Assembly (NCBI GenBank): GCA_945869965.1 | Contig: CAMBRC010000048.1 | Location: forward strand, 1 to 32,400 | Length of the DNA stretch: 32,400 nucleotides | Direction of reading: 5' to 3' | Origin: Asaia bogorensis | GTDB taxonomy: Bacteria; Pseudomonadota; Alphaproteobacteria; Acetobacterales; Acetobacteraceae | Shown here: in pieces, positions 1 through 7,556 of the stretch | Position numbering within the stretch: position 1 is the first letter of the stretch | Layout: the number at the start of each line of letters is the position of its first letter | Made by a program: the position numbers and the translations under genes | Notes under the pieces: model-generated | Seen by the model: only the letters and a program-made list of their open reading frames with translations | Databases searched by the model: none | What the model was told of the DNA's origin: nothing

Positions 1-2
1 GG

Positions 3-119
3 GCGCGGGTCTCGGTCGTCCACATGCTCGGCCTCGCTGATCGATGCAAGGGAGTGAGTCACAGGTGGTTCGCGCCGGGCAAGCCAATCTTCCGGGCAAC
101 AAACAGAAGATTCAAATGA
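3..119 (+). CDS. C-terminal end of an upstream gene (partial, unknown)
   Basis: This reading frame is open from the left edge of the window and ends in TGA at 117-119. It encodes 38 residues rich in Arg, Lys and His, with no recognisable motif. Its stop overlaps the ATG at 116 in an ATGA arrangement, the same coupling seen between the next two genes. That is the main reason to read it as the tail of a first operon gene rather than as noise. A longer frame of the following gene, opening at ATG 44, would overlap this tail for over 70 bases and is therefore less likely. The stretch is too short to identify and chance openness is possible. Confidence 0.4.
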   Translation, partial: ARVSVVHMLGLADRCKGVSHRWFAPGKPIFRATNRRFK

Positions 120-712
120 CTCATAATCCTTCCGGACGGACACTAAGAGCTATCGTACGGGAGAATTTATTGGATCATCCACAGGTCGAGTTGGCCCGAC
201 TTGGGACGGAACATCCAGGTCTCACGAACGTAATTGCCGCCTTTTATGCTGAGGCAGCCGAAGTTTGTCTCAGCAGGCATCATGCACCACCGCGCGGAGT
301 AACGGTAGAAACCGCCCGAGGTGACGCTAAATTTGTTCTCTTGTGGAATGCACCAGACGACCGCACTCGCAATGCTTGGGCCAACGAGATCGATGCCACT
401 GAAGCCGGGGCCTGTGGCGTGTGCCTCTTGGCGGTCGAGCTTAACCTCGGCTTGGTTGCAATCATGAGGGCCGAGACCGCAACCGGGGCGGATTATTATG
501 TGGCGCCAGTTGGCGCACCTTTGGACGACATCGAGAACGCATACAGGCTAGAGATATCTGGAGTCGATAGAGGCAATGCTGCGGCAGTGCATAGAAGATT
601 GACGGAAAAGGTCGCTCAGGCACGAAGGGGAAAGAGCAACCGCCCAGCGCTGGCCTCTGTCTGCGGCTTTCAACTAGGCCTTGTTGCTGTTTCGGACGTA
701 ATCTTCCCATGA
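116..712 (+). CDS. Uncharacterised 198-aa protein, first partner of a coupled pair
   Basis: I do not recognise a named domain. The protein starts with a basic stretch, then a helical segment (about residues 20-50), and then a conserved-looking centre containing APDDRTRNAWANEIDATEAGA, WANEIDATEAGACG being its most distinctive part. This is followed by a hydrophobic segment, TGADYYVAP, and a C-terminal part ending in a hydrophobic strand. It has no signal peptide and no clear transmembrane helix, so it is probably cytoplasmic. The ATG at 116 is preferred over ATG 44 because it forms an ATGA overlap with an upstream stop. Its own stop overlaps the next start (ATGA at 709-712), so the two proteins are probably made in fixed ratio and may act together. 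Base composition is clearly poorer in G+C than the rest of the window, which suggests acquisition by transfer. Confidence 0.75.
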   Translation: MTHNPSGRTLRAIVRENLLDHPQVELARLGTEHPGLTNVIAAFYAEAAEVCLSRHHAPPRGVTVETARGDAKFVLLWNAPDDRTRNAWANEIDATEAGACGVCLLAVELNLGLVAIMRAETATGADYYVAPVGAPLDDIENAYRLEISGVDRGNAAAVHRRLTEKVAQARRGKSNRPALASVCGFQLGLVAVSDVIFP

Positions 713-1818
713 CGTGGGTAGAATATCACCGGGCAAGCGAAGTAGCAGCAGCGCAGGCTACTATTGCTCAGAATGCAGGGATAACCTCCGCTTCTCTCGA
801 GTGGTTTAGAAAAGCGGCCGAATTGGAGCAGAAGGCTCTTTCCGATATTCCGGCTGACAAACCCCGCACGCGGGGTGTAGTTGCAATCAGTGCCTCATCT
901 CTATGGCTAAATTCGGAAAGTCATGATGAGGCAGAAAGTATTGCGCTGGACGTCTTGAGAGATAACACTCTTCCAGATTTCGCTCGCGAGCAAGCTCGCG
1001 AGATATGCCAAATGATATGGATCAAGCGCAAATTCCAGGAAGCAAATGTTGGATTCCTTCCGGGAATGGTTACGGTGTCAATTAAGGGAAAGGAAATCGC
1101 TTACGGCGGAGCACCGCTCGATTTGATTGTTGAGAAGGTGCAGGCGATTCAGGCGATATTCTTTCGTACGATCGAATACAAGAGAGGAATGCCGCACCGT
1201 TTGCGCGGGGCTGCACCCAAGGAAGTGCAGGAGGCATGTCGGCCGTGGCTATTTCAGGCTCCTCCCGGCAGCTATCAATTCACAGTGGCTGTCAAGACCC
1301 CTTCTCAGAAAGATTTCTTCAGAGAAGAGATAAGGCCGAATGAAATCGCTGAAGAGTTTTTGCGGGTCTTGAGTGCATCAATAAGTGAGGATGCTTCCGC
1401 GCTCGACGAAATCGTGACAGACTCACAGTATAAAAATACATTTCTTAAGTTATCGAGATCCTTGGTTCCAAGCGGCAAAAATCACGATCGAATTGACCTG
1501 CGAAGCGGCCACTCCGAAGTGTCCGTAACACCCGAAAATAGAGCCGCTATCTCCAAGAAAATATCAGCCTCTCGTGTGGCAGTTGCCAAACCCGCCGACA
1601 GTTCGTTGCAAGAAGAGCAAATTTCAGGAACGTTGCGAGCGGTGAATCTTGATGAGGATTGGCTTATTGTGCATCAGGGGGGAGAGCAAATTCGTATTGA
1701 TAACTTGGGGGATACGGCAGACGATGTTATAGGACCAATGGTGAATAAAGATGTTGTAGTGCGTGTATTGAGCAATTCGTTCCGTAAAGTATTTATTGAT
1801 ATCGAGAGAGTCGAATAG
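709..1818 (+). CDS. Uncharacterised 369-aa protein: TPR-like N-terminus, beta-barrel-like C-terminus
   Basis: The function is unknown. Residues about 5-105 look like paired helices of a TPR-type solenoid: AAELEQKAL, then DKPRTRGVVAISASSLWL, then HDEAESIALDVL, then FAREQAREICQMIW. A middle region of about residues 115-270 contains GGAPLDLIVEKVQAIQAIFF, a segment ending in CRPWLFQAPPGSYQFTVAV, and FLKLSRSLVPSGK; these read like an ordered domain. A linker follows. The last 65 residues or so form short strands (ISGTLRAVNLD, DDVIGPMVNKDVVVRV, FIDIERVE) suggestive of a small beta-barrel of the kind that binds nucleic acid or peptide; this is inference from pattern only. No catalytic motif or export signal is visible. 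The gene is A/T-rich relative to the core genes, overlaps the 198-aa gene by four bases, and ends just before a GC-rich repeat that appears to mark the edge of the foreign segment. Confidence 0.85.
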   Translation: MTWVEYHRASEVAAAQATIAQNAGITSASLEWFRKAAELEQKALSDIPADKPRTRGVVAISASSLWLNSESHDEAESIALDVLRDNTLPDFAREQAREICQMIWIKRKFQEANVGFLPGMVTVSIKGKEIAYGGAPLDLIVEKVQAIQAIFFRTIEYKRGMPHRLRGAAPKEVQEACRPWLFQAPPGSYQFTVAVKTPSQKDFFREEIRPNEIAEEFLRVLSASISEDASALDEIVTDSQYKNTFLKLSRSLVPSGKNHDRIDLRSGHSEVSVTPENRAAISKKISASRVAVAKPADSSLQEEQISGTLRAVNLDEDWLIVHQGGEQIRIDNLGDTADDVIGPMVNKDVVVRVLSNSFRKVFIDIERVE

Positions 1819-1863
1819 TTTTTCGCGGTGTTATAAAATGTCGACTTTATTTTTCTTGTATTG

Positions 1864-1926
1864 ATTGATGGGGTCTGGGGCCGCCGGCCCCAGCGGGTCC
1901 AGGGCAGAGCCCTGGCCTTCCTTCCC
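1864..1926. repeat. GC-rich intergenic repeat, copy 1
   Basis: The core reads GATGGGGTCTGGGGCCGCC, then GGCCCCAGCGGGTCCAGGGC, then GAGCCCTGGCCTTCCTTCCC. It contains short palindromes (GGGGCCGCCGGCCCC and CCAGGGCAGAGCCCTGG). Related sequence occurs near 2840, 16330, 23650 and 32380. This copy abuts the stop codon of the flanking minus-strand gene and separates the low-GC cassette from the high-GC core. It could fold in RNA and may help terminate transcription from either side. Confidence 0.8.
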
Positions 1927-2745
1927 TTACAGCCCGCCGGCCTTGGCGATGCGTTCGACGCTGCGGAGCCAGTCGTCGAGTTCGCGGTCGGTGGGTTCGA
2001 TCATGATGTGGTTGATGCCGGCTTCGGCGTAGGCGGCGAGGCGGGATTTCAGGGCGTCCTGGTCTTGGCCGTCCCAGGAGGTTCGCAGGGAGATGGTGAA
2101 GTCGGGGCCTGGGCGGGCGGCGCGGAGGGTTTGGACCAGGGTTTTGGCTTCTTCGGGGGTTTGGCGGGTGCCGTGCCAGCCGTCGTGTTTGAGGGCTCGG
2201 GCGAGGGCGGGGGGTGAGTTGCCGCCGATCCAGATGGGGATGGGGGGCGGGAGGGGGCGCATGCGCATGTCCTCGATTTCCGCCTCGATGAGTTTGGTTT
2301 TGAAGGTGACGGGGTCTTGGGTCCAGAGGGCTTTCATGAGGGCCAGGCCCTCGTTCATGCGGCGGCCGCGTTGGTTGAAGTTGGCGCCGAGGGCGCGGAA
2401 TTCGGCTTCCATCCAGCCGACGCCGGCGCCGAAGATGAGGCGGCCGTTGGAGAGGGTGGCGAGGGTTGCGAGTTCCTTGGCGAGCGGGACGGGGTGTCGC
2501 ATGGGGAGGACGAGGACGGTGGTGCCGAGTTTGATGCGGGTGGTGTAGGCGGCGGCCCAGGTGAGGGTGAGGACGGGTTCGTAGAAGATGTTGGAGGGGG
2601 GGTATGGGGCGCCGTTGGGGAGGATGATGTGTTCGGAGACCCAGGCGTCGGTGAAGCCGAGGTCTTCGGCTTGGATGGCGGCGCGGCGGATGGCGTCGGG
2701 GGTGGCTTTGCGGCCGATGTGGGGGAGATGGATGCCGAGTTGCAT
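1927..2745 (-). CDS. LLM-class (luciferase-like) F420/flavin-dependent oxidoreductase
   Basis: This is a 272-residue TIM-barrel protein of the bacterial luciferase-like monooxygenase superfamily, resembling the subgroup often annotated as probable F420-dependent. Visible family features are the N-terminal MQLGIHLPHIG strand, DAWVSEHIILP, the TTRIKLGTTVLVLPMRHPV segment, LSNGRLIFGAGVGWMEAEF, and PPPIPIWIGGNSP near the C-terminal half. Substrate and cofactor (F420 versus FMN) cannot be told from sequence alone. The ATG at 2745 was chosen because the barrel begins there; the 40 upstream residues of the longer frame are translated repeat sequence. It follows a second LLM gene on the same strand after 148 bases of repeat, so it may be the last, weakly linked gene of the phosphotransferase operon. 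Confidence 0.85.
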   Translation of the reverse strand: MQLGIHLPHIGRKATPDAIRRAAIQAEDLGFTDAWVSEHIILPNGAPYPPSNIFYEPVLTLTWAAAYTTRIKLGTTVLVLPMRHPVPLAKELATLATLSNGRLIFGAGVGWMEAEFRALGANFNQRGRRMNEGLALMKALWTQDPVTFKTKLIEAEIEDMRMRPLPPPIPIWIGGNSPPALARALKHDGWHGTRQTPEEAKTLVQTLRAARPGPDFTISLRTSWDGQDQDALKSRLAAYAEAGINHIMIEPTDRELDDWLRSVERIAKAGGL

Positions 2746-2755
2746 GGTTGAGCCT

Positions 2756-2896
2756 CGGGGTTTTGGGGGGGTGGGAGGGGTGAGCAAAAGCGAGAGCCCC
2801 CCTCCGGCTCCCCCCGACCGCGGGGGGAGAGAAGCAAGAATGGATGGGGTCTGGGGCGACGCCACAGCGGGGTCGAGGGGCGGAGCCCTCGCCTTA
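2756..2896. repeat. Composite GC-rich repeat between two LLM genes, copy 2
   Basis: It has two parts. The first, at about 2796-2831, is a C/G-rich palindromic stretch (CCCCCCTCCGGC, then CCCCCCGACCGCGGGGGG). The second, from about 2841, repeats the GATGGGGTCTGGGGC unit and the GAGCCCTCGCCTT end of the GC-rich family. The last bases include the TTA that forms the stop codon of the neighbouring minus-strand gene. Strong secondary structure here would be expected to weaken read-through into the last gene of the operon. Confidence 0.75.
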
Positions 2897-3853
2897 CTTA
2901 GGGCGGGCGGGTTTGGGCCAGCGGCGGGCGATCTCGGGGAGGATTTGTTCGATCAGGAGGCGGGTTTGGCGGGTGACTTCCTGGCCATCGTTGCCGATGG
3001 GGCGGAGGATGAATTTCTGGGCGCCGGCTTGGATGTATTGGGTGATGCGGTCGAGGATGGTGGTGGCGTCGCCGATGGCGAAGTAGGTGTCGGGGTCGGC
3101 GCCGGTTCGTTTGGCGTAGGCGGCTTTGGCGCGGGCGATGCCGGGGTCTTGGGGGGTGCCGAAGCGGAAGGGGAAGGCGGCGCCGTAGTGGTCTTCGTCG
3201 ATGGGGCGGCCGGCCTGGGTGCTGGCGGTGCGGATGGCGGCGACGATTTCGGCGAGTTGGGCGGGGGTTTCGGCGCCGGCTTGCCATCCGGTGCCGTATT
3301 TGGCGGTGCGGCGGATGGCGGCTTCGGAGGCGCCGCCGATCCAGATGGGCAGGTCGGGCTGGACGGGTTTGGGGGCGATCTGGGCGTTGGTGAGTTTGAA
3401 GTGGCGGCCCTGGTAGGTGACGGGGTTGCCGGTCCAGAGGGCGGCGATGATCTCTAGGGCTTCGTCGGTTTTGCGGCCTCTTGTGGTGGAGTCGAGGTGG
3501 AGGGTTTCCCATTCGGGGGCGCGGGGGGAGCCGATGCCGAAGCCGGGGAGGAGGCGGCCTTCGGAGAGCATGTCGATGGTGGCGCATTGCTTGGCCAGGA
3601 GGACGGGGTCGCGCATGGCCAGGGAGACGACGTTGACGCCGAATTTGAGGCGGCGGGTGCGGCCGGCGAGGGCGGCCATGACGGACATGCATTCGAGGAT
3701 GGGGGTGCTGGAGACGATGCGGTCGGTTTGCCAGAGGCTGTCGATGCCGCCGTGTTCGCAGAGGTCGACCCAGCGCCAGAATTCGGGGGCGTCGGCGAAG
3801 GGGAACTCGGTCATGCCGAGGCCGATTGCGACTTTCAGGGGTGCGACTTTCAT
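2894..3853 (-). CDS. LLM-class flavin/F420-dependent oxidoreductase, coupled to EI gene
   Basis: This is a 319-residue luciferase-like monooxygenase family protein, paralogous in fold to its downstream neighbour but only distantly similar. Landmarks are IGLGMTEFPF at the N-terminus, DSLWQTDRIVSSTPILE, RRLKFGVNVVSLAMRDPV, LSEGRLLPGFGIGSPRAPEW, and QPDLPIWIGGASEAAIRR. These match the barrel strands that hold the flavin or deazaflavin in this superfamily. The substrate is unknown. Its ATG overlaps the stop of the EI gene (ATGA), so it is translated as part of the phosphotransferase operon. That is an unusual partner and may reflect either control by the same signals or simple adjacency. The stop codon lies in the edge of a GC-rich repeat. 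Confidence 0.88.
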   Translation of the reverse strand: MKVAPLKVAIGLGMTEFPFADAPEFWRWVDLCEHGGIDSLWQTDRIVSSTPILECMSVMAALAGRTRRLKFGVNVVSLAMRDPVLLAKQCATIDMLSEGRLLPGFGIGSPRAPEWETLHLDSTTRGRKTDEALEIIAALWTGNPVTYQGRHFKLTNAQIAPKPVQPDLPIWIGGASEAAIRRTAKYGTGWQAGAETPAQLAEIVAAIRTASTQAGRPIDEDHYGAAFPFRFGTPQDPGIARAKAAYAKRTGADPDTYFAIGDATTILDRITQYIQAGAQKFILRPIGNDGQEVTRQTRLLIEQILPEIARRWPKPARPK

Positions 3854-5730
3854 GGGGCGGGGTCGCCGAGGACGAGTTGGCGGATGGCGGCGGGGTCGGA
3901 TTGTTCCATGACTTTGCGGGCGAAGCGGGCGCAGTCGTCGATGTTGGTGGCGCGGACGGCTTGTTTGACGCGGGGGACGGCGGCGGCATTCATCGAGAAG
4001 CTGCGCAGGCCGAGGCCGAGGAGGAGTTTGGTCAGGCGCGGGTTGGCGGCCATTTCGCCGCAGACGGAGACGGGCATGCGCATGCGCAGGGCGGCTTCGG
4101 TGGCGAACTGGACCAGGCGCAGGACGGCGGGGTGGAGCGGGTCGTAGAGATGGGCGACGTCGGAGTCGGCGCGGTCGACGGCGAGGGTGTACATGGTGAG
4201 GTCGTTGGTGCCGATGGCGAAGAAATCGGCTTCGAGAGCGAGGGCGTCGGCGGAGAGGGCGGCGCCGGGGGTTTCGATCATGATGCCAAGAGGGGGGAGT
4301 TTTTCGGCGATGCGTTCGCCGCGGCGGCGCAGGCGGCGGGCGACGCGTTCATAGATGTCGCGGGTTTCGCGGATTTCGGCGGCGGTGCTGACCATGGGGA
4401 GGAGGACGCGGACGGGGCCGTGGGCCGAGGCGCGCAGGATGGCGGCGAGCTGGGTTTCGAAGAGTTCGGGGTGGCGCAGCAGCATGCGGATGCCGCGCAG
4501 GCCGAGGGCGGGATTTGGGTCGGTGGTGACGGGGACGATGCCTTCGGTTTGCAGGGCTTCGATGTCCTTTTCGCCGCCCCAGTCGAGCACGCGGATGGTG
4601 ACGGGGTCGCCGGCCATGGCTTCGACGACGCTGCGGTAGGTGTCGTACTGGGCGGCCTCGTCGGGCAGGGTTTCGCGGTTCATGAAGAGGAATTCGCTGC
4701 GCAGGAGGCCGATGCCGGCGGCACCCGCCTGGGCGACGAGGGGGAGTTCGGCGGGGAGTTCGAGGTTGGCCTGGAGGTCAACTTCCTCGCCATCCTCGGT
4801 GATGGCGGGGAGGCGGCGGAGCTTGGCCAGGCGTTGCTGTTCGCGGGCGAAGGCGATGACGGCGCGGCGGGCGGTGGCCAGGGTGGCGGGGCTGGGGTGG
4901 ACGATGACGGTGCCGGCGGTGCCGTCGACGATGATGACGGCGCCGGGACGGGCGGCTTCGGACAGGCCGGGGACGCCGAGGACGGTGGGGACGCCCAGGG
5001 CGCGGAGCATGACGGCGGTATGGCCGTCGGCACCGCCGTCGTCCGTGGCGACGCCGGCGAGGCGGGCGGGGTCGAGGAGGGCGGCGTCGGCGGGGCGGAG
5101 GAACTCGGCGACCAGGACGGCGCCGGCGGGCAGGGCGGTGAAGCTGCGGAACGGGGCGCGGGTGAGGTTGCGGATCAGGCGGCGGCCGATCTCGCGGACT
5201 TCTTCGGCGCGGCGTTTTCGGCCGGCGCGGTCGTCATCGGCGGGCATGGACTGGATCAGTTCGGCGATCGCCTCGCTTTCGTCGAACACCGCGGTTTCGG
5301 CGCTGACCAGACCCTCGGCGATGCGTTTCTTGGCGCCGCGGACGAGGCGGGAGGGGCCGACCATTTGCAGGTAGGCGTCGAGCAGGGGGGCGATCTCGGC
5401 CTGGCTGTCCTCGGGCAGGACGCCGAGGCGGGCGCGCAGCTTGAGCAGCTGCTTGCGCGACTGGGCGATGGCGGCTTCGAGACGGGAGGTTTCGGCGCCG
5501 CTGTCCGAGGCGTGGATGCGGGTGCGGACGACGATTGCGGGCGGCTCGATGGCGCCGAAGACCGGGCCGATGGCCACGCCCGGCGAGACGGCGATGCCGG
5601 CCAGGCGGCGTTCGGGGCGCGCGGATGCGGGTTCGGCGGGCTTGGCCACGGTGGGGGGGGCGGGGGTGGGCTGGACTGGGGCCGGCGTCGCGAGGTGGGG
5701 TTCCTCGGCCGGCGGGCTAGTCCTGTTCAT
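3850..5730 (-). CDS. ptsI: Phosphoenolpyruvate-protein phosphotransferase (enzyme I)
   Basis: This 626-residue enzyme transfers phosphate from phosphoenolpyruvate to HPr in the cytoplasm. The swivelling domain carries the phosphorylated histidine, here H237 in GGADGHTAVMLRALGVP. The PEP-binding barrel has GIGLLRSEFLFMNRE (about 339-353), the DFFAIGTNDLT signature (502-512) and the active-site cysteine C557 in SVCGEMAANP, so it should be active. It lacks the GAF domain typical of PtsP-type enzyme I(Ntr). Instead it begins with about 40 Pro/Ala/Glu-rich residues of low complexity before the usual LAGIAVSPGVAIGP start. The ATG is supported by a GAGG ribosome site nine bases upstream and overlaps the HPr gene by 14 bases. 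No sugar-specific membrane component is present, so the role is presumably regulatory. Confidence 0.95.
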   Translation of the reverse strand: MNRTSPPAEEPHLATPAPVQPTPAPPTVAKPAEPASARPERRLAGIAVSPGVAIGPVFGAIEPPAIVVRTRIHASDSGAETSRLEAAIAQSRKQLLKLRARLGVLPEDSQAEIAPLLDAYLQMVGPSRLVRGAKKRIAEGLVSAETAVFDESEAIAELIQSMPADDDRAGRKRRAEEVREIGRRLIRNLTRAPFRSFTALPAGAVLVAEFLRPADAALLDPARLAGVATDDGGADGHTAVMLRALGVPTVLGVPGLSEAARPGAVIIVDGTAGTVIVHPSPATLATARRAVIAFAREQQRLAKLRRLPAITEDGEEVDLQANLELPAELPLVAQAGAAGIGLLRSEFLFMNRETLPDEAAQYDTYRSVVEAMAGDPVTIRVLDWGGEKDIEALQTEGIVPVTTDPNPALGLRGIRMLLRHPELFETQLAAILRASAHGPVRVLLPMVSTAAEIRETRDIYERVARRLRRRGERIAEKLPPLGIMIETPGAALSADALALEADFFAIGTNDLTMYTLAVDRADSDVAHLYDPLHPAVLRLVQFATEAALRMRMPVSVCGEMAANPRLTKLLLGLGLRSFSMNAAAVPRVKQAVRATNIDDCARFARKVMEQSDPAAIRQLVLGDPAP

Positions 5731-6094
5731 TAAAGCCGGCCTCGACGAGGGCGGACAAGGCGTCCATCGCCTCCTTGGCGTCCCAGCCCTCGGCGCGCAG
5801 GGTGATGGTGGAGCCGAGACCGGCGCCGAGCATCATCAGGCCCATGATCGAGCGGGCCGAGACCGACTGGCCGTCCTTCTCGACATCGACCGAGGCGCCG
5901 AAGCGTTCGGCCAGGGTGACGAACTTGGCAGCGGCGCGGGCGTGAAGGCCGCGCTTGTTGCAGATCACCAGTTGGCGGCGCAGCACCGAGGCTTCCGTGC
6001 CGTCGGACGCACTGCCGTCGGACGCACTGCCATCGGACGCACTGCCATCGGACGCACTGCCATCGGACGCACTGGCATCGTCGGGGCCGCTCAC
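5717..6094 (-). CDS. ptsH: Phosphocarrier protein HPr with repeat-bearing N-terminal extension
   Basis: HPr carries phosphate from enzyme I to EIIA and is also phosphorylated on serine by HprK. With the GTG start at 6094 the protein has 125 residues. The catalytic histidine is H51 in NKRGLHARAAAKF, and the regulatory serine is S82 in SVSARSIMGLMMLG. The GTG overlaps the EIIA stop (GTGA), matching the coupling elsewhere in this operon. Ordinary HPr is close to 90 residues. The extra 35 or so at the front contain five perfect SASDG pentapeptides encoded by a 15-bp tandem repeat. There is no other obvious start between the repeat and the fold, so the extension is probably translated. The longer frame opening at 6178 lies inside the EIIA gene and was not used. 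Confidence 0.9.
   Translation of the reverse strand: MSGPDDASASDGSASDGSASDGSASDGSASDGTEASVLRRQLVICNKRGLHARAAAKFVTLAERFGASVDVEKDGQSVSARSIMGLMMLGAGLGSTITLRAEGWDAKEAMDALSALVEAGFNEQD
5999..6073 (-). repeat. 15-bp in-frame tandem repeat (5 units) in the HPr gene
   Basis: Five consecutive 15-base units, plus-strand form GTCGGACGCACTGCC with single-base variants, encode SASDG x5. Because the unit is a multiple of three, copy-number change by slippage would lengthen or shorten the protein without breaking the frame. Confidence 0.92.
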
Positions 6095-6516
6095 TCGCAG
6101 CTTCCGTTGCCGTTCTTTGCATGCGGCAGGATGTGGGAGGCGGCGGCGATGTATTTGCGGCCGGCGGCGGTGGCGCAATCGACGGCATCCGCCAGCGGCT
6201 GGCTGCCGCGCACCTTGGCCAGCTTGACCAGCATCGGCAGGTTGACGCCGGACAGCACCTCGACGCCCTTGTGGACCATCTGGGAGATGGCGAGGTTGGA
6301 GGGCGTGCCGCCGAACATGTCGGTGAGCAGGACGACGCCGTCGCCGGTATCGACCTCGACGATGCAGCGGTGGATTTCCGCCCGGCGGCCTTCCATGTCG
6401 TCATCGGGGCCGATGCAGACGGTGGCGACATTGCGCTGGGCGCCGACGACATGCTCCATCGCCAGGCGCAGCTCCTCGGCGAGGCGGCCATGGGTGACGA
6501 GGACGAGACCGATCAA
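6091..6516 (-). CDS. manX: PTS EIIA component, mannose/fructose family
   Basis: This 141-residue EIIA domain accepts phosphate from HPr. The start MIGLVLVTHGRLAEEL places the phosphorylated histidine at H9, and LLTDMFGGTPSN (about 64-75) is the second family signature. It is a stand-alone EIIA with no IIB, IIC or IID genes nearby, as in the regulatory phosphotransferase of many alphaproteobacteria, where it is thought to act as a signal output. The start codon is TTG at 6516, the only start compatible with a normal N-terminus. It lies in a small local duplication: GACCGATCAAG occurs at 6507-6517 and again at 6524-6534. No strong ribosome site is seen. The stop overlaps the GTG of HPr. Confidence 0.92.
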   Translation of the reverse strand: MIGLVLVTHGRLAEELRLAMEHVVGAQRNVATVCIGPDDDMEGRRAEIHRCIVEVDTGDGVVLLTDMFGGTPSNLAISQMVHKGVEVLSGVNLPMLVKLAKVRGSQPLADAVDCATAAGRKYIAAASHILPHAKNGNGSCE

Positions 6517-6578
6517 GCGTGGGGACCGATCAAGGCGTGTGGCCGATCATGGCGCGGGTTTGCTCAAGGCCGACGTGC

Positions 6579-7556
6579 TCAAGGGGGGCTCTCCGGAACA
6601 GGCTGGGATGCGGTCTGATAATCGGTGCGGCCTTCTTGCCGCAGGATGCCCTCGCGGGCCAGTTCACGATGGGTCGCAGTCGCTCGCCAGCCGTTTTCGC
6701 TCAGATACCTTGCGAGATATTCAACAATCGTCACCGAACGGTGCCGACCGCCGGTGCAGCCAACGGCAACAGTCGCATATTTTTTGCCCTCTTGCACGAA
6801 GCGCGGCAAGAGCAGGTCGAGCATGCCGGTGAGGGCGGCAATAAATTTGTCATAATCCGGGTCGGCCGCGACGTAGGCGGCGACCGCTTGGTCCAGCCCG
6901 CTGCCGGGGCGCAATGTGGGATCATAGAAGGGGTTGCGCAGGAATCTTGCGTCGAAAACCAGCTCGGCCTCGCGCGGCAGGCCTGCAGGAAACGCGAATG
7001 AGATCAGCGAAATCGAGAGGGCCTGACGGCCGCTGGCTTCCTCGGCGCCGGAGCCGAAACTGGTGTCGATCTGTTGGCGCAGCCGGGCGAGCGGCAGGTC
7101 GGAGGTGTCGATCACCCAGTCGGCACGCTCATGCAGCGGGGCGATCAGCCGGGTTTCGGCGCCGATGCCGTCGGAGACCCGGCCGCGCGGCGAGAGCGGA
7201 TGTCGGCGCCGGGTTTCGGTGAAGCGGCGCAGCAGCACCTCCTCCTCGGCCCAGGCGAAGACCAGGTCCACCCGCATGTCCGGGATGGCGCGCAGGCGGT
7301 CGCGCAGTTCGAGCACGCGCTCCGGGGTGAAGCTGCGCGAGCGGGCATCCACGCCGAGTGCCACCTGGCGCGCGCCGCCATCATCGATGCTGCGCACCAG
7401 GCCTTCGATCAGGTCGAGCGGGGGGTTGTCGGTGGCTTCGTAGCCGACATCCTCCAGCGCGCGCAGGATCGAGGCGCGGCCGGCGCCGGCCAGGCCGGTG
7501 ACCAGGGCGACGCGGCGTTTTTCCGGGGGAGGGGTATCCATCTGGGCATCGATCAT
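6579..7556 (-). CDS. rapZ: RapZ/YvcJ family nucleotide-binding protein (RNase adapter)
   Basis: This is a protein of up to 325 residues, or 320 from the internal ATG at 7541. The N-terminal P-loop reads VTGLAGAGRAS; the Lys-to-Arg change is common in this family. It is followed by LRALEDVGYEATDNPPLDLI. The C-terminal domain carries the hallmark VAVGCTGGRHRSVTIVEYLA. In enterobacteria RapZ binds RNA and a hexosamine-phosphate and guides RNase E; in alphaproteobacteria its place between hprK and the EIIA gene is conserved but its role is less clear. The first ATG overlaps the hprK stop (ATGA). A 62-base gap, the largest inside the core operon, separates it from the EIIA gene. Confidence 0.94.
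   Translation of the reverse strand: MIDAQMDTPPPEKRRVALVTGLAGAGRASILRALEDVGYEATDNPPLDLIEGLVRSIDDGGARQVALGVDARSRSFTPERVLELRDRLRAIPDMRVDLVFAWAEEEVLLRRFTETRRRHPLSPRGRVSDGIGAETRLIAPLHERADWVIDTSDLPLARLRQQIDTSFGSGAEEASGRQALSISLISFAFPAGLPREAELVFDARFLRNPFYDPTLRPGSGLDQAVAAYVAADPDYDKFIAALTGMLDLLLPRFVQEGKKYATVAVGCTGGRHRSVTIVEYLARYLSENGWRATATHRELAREGILRQEGRTDYQTASQPVPESPP

Noticed and set aside
44-115. 24-residue N-terminal extension of the 198-aa protein
   Set aside because: It overlaps the upstream reading frame whose stop forms an ATGA junction with ATG 116, and it has no clear ribosome site.
3826-5733. 635-codon open frame on the plus strand opposite enzyme I
   Set aside because: It is antisense to a clearly coding gene, its Gly/Asp/Ala-rich composition is what the reverse of a high-GC gene produces, and no motif is present.
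5999-6073. CRISPR-like array
   Set aside because: The 15-bp units are directly abutting with no spacers and stay in the HPr reading frame.
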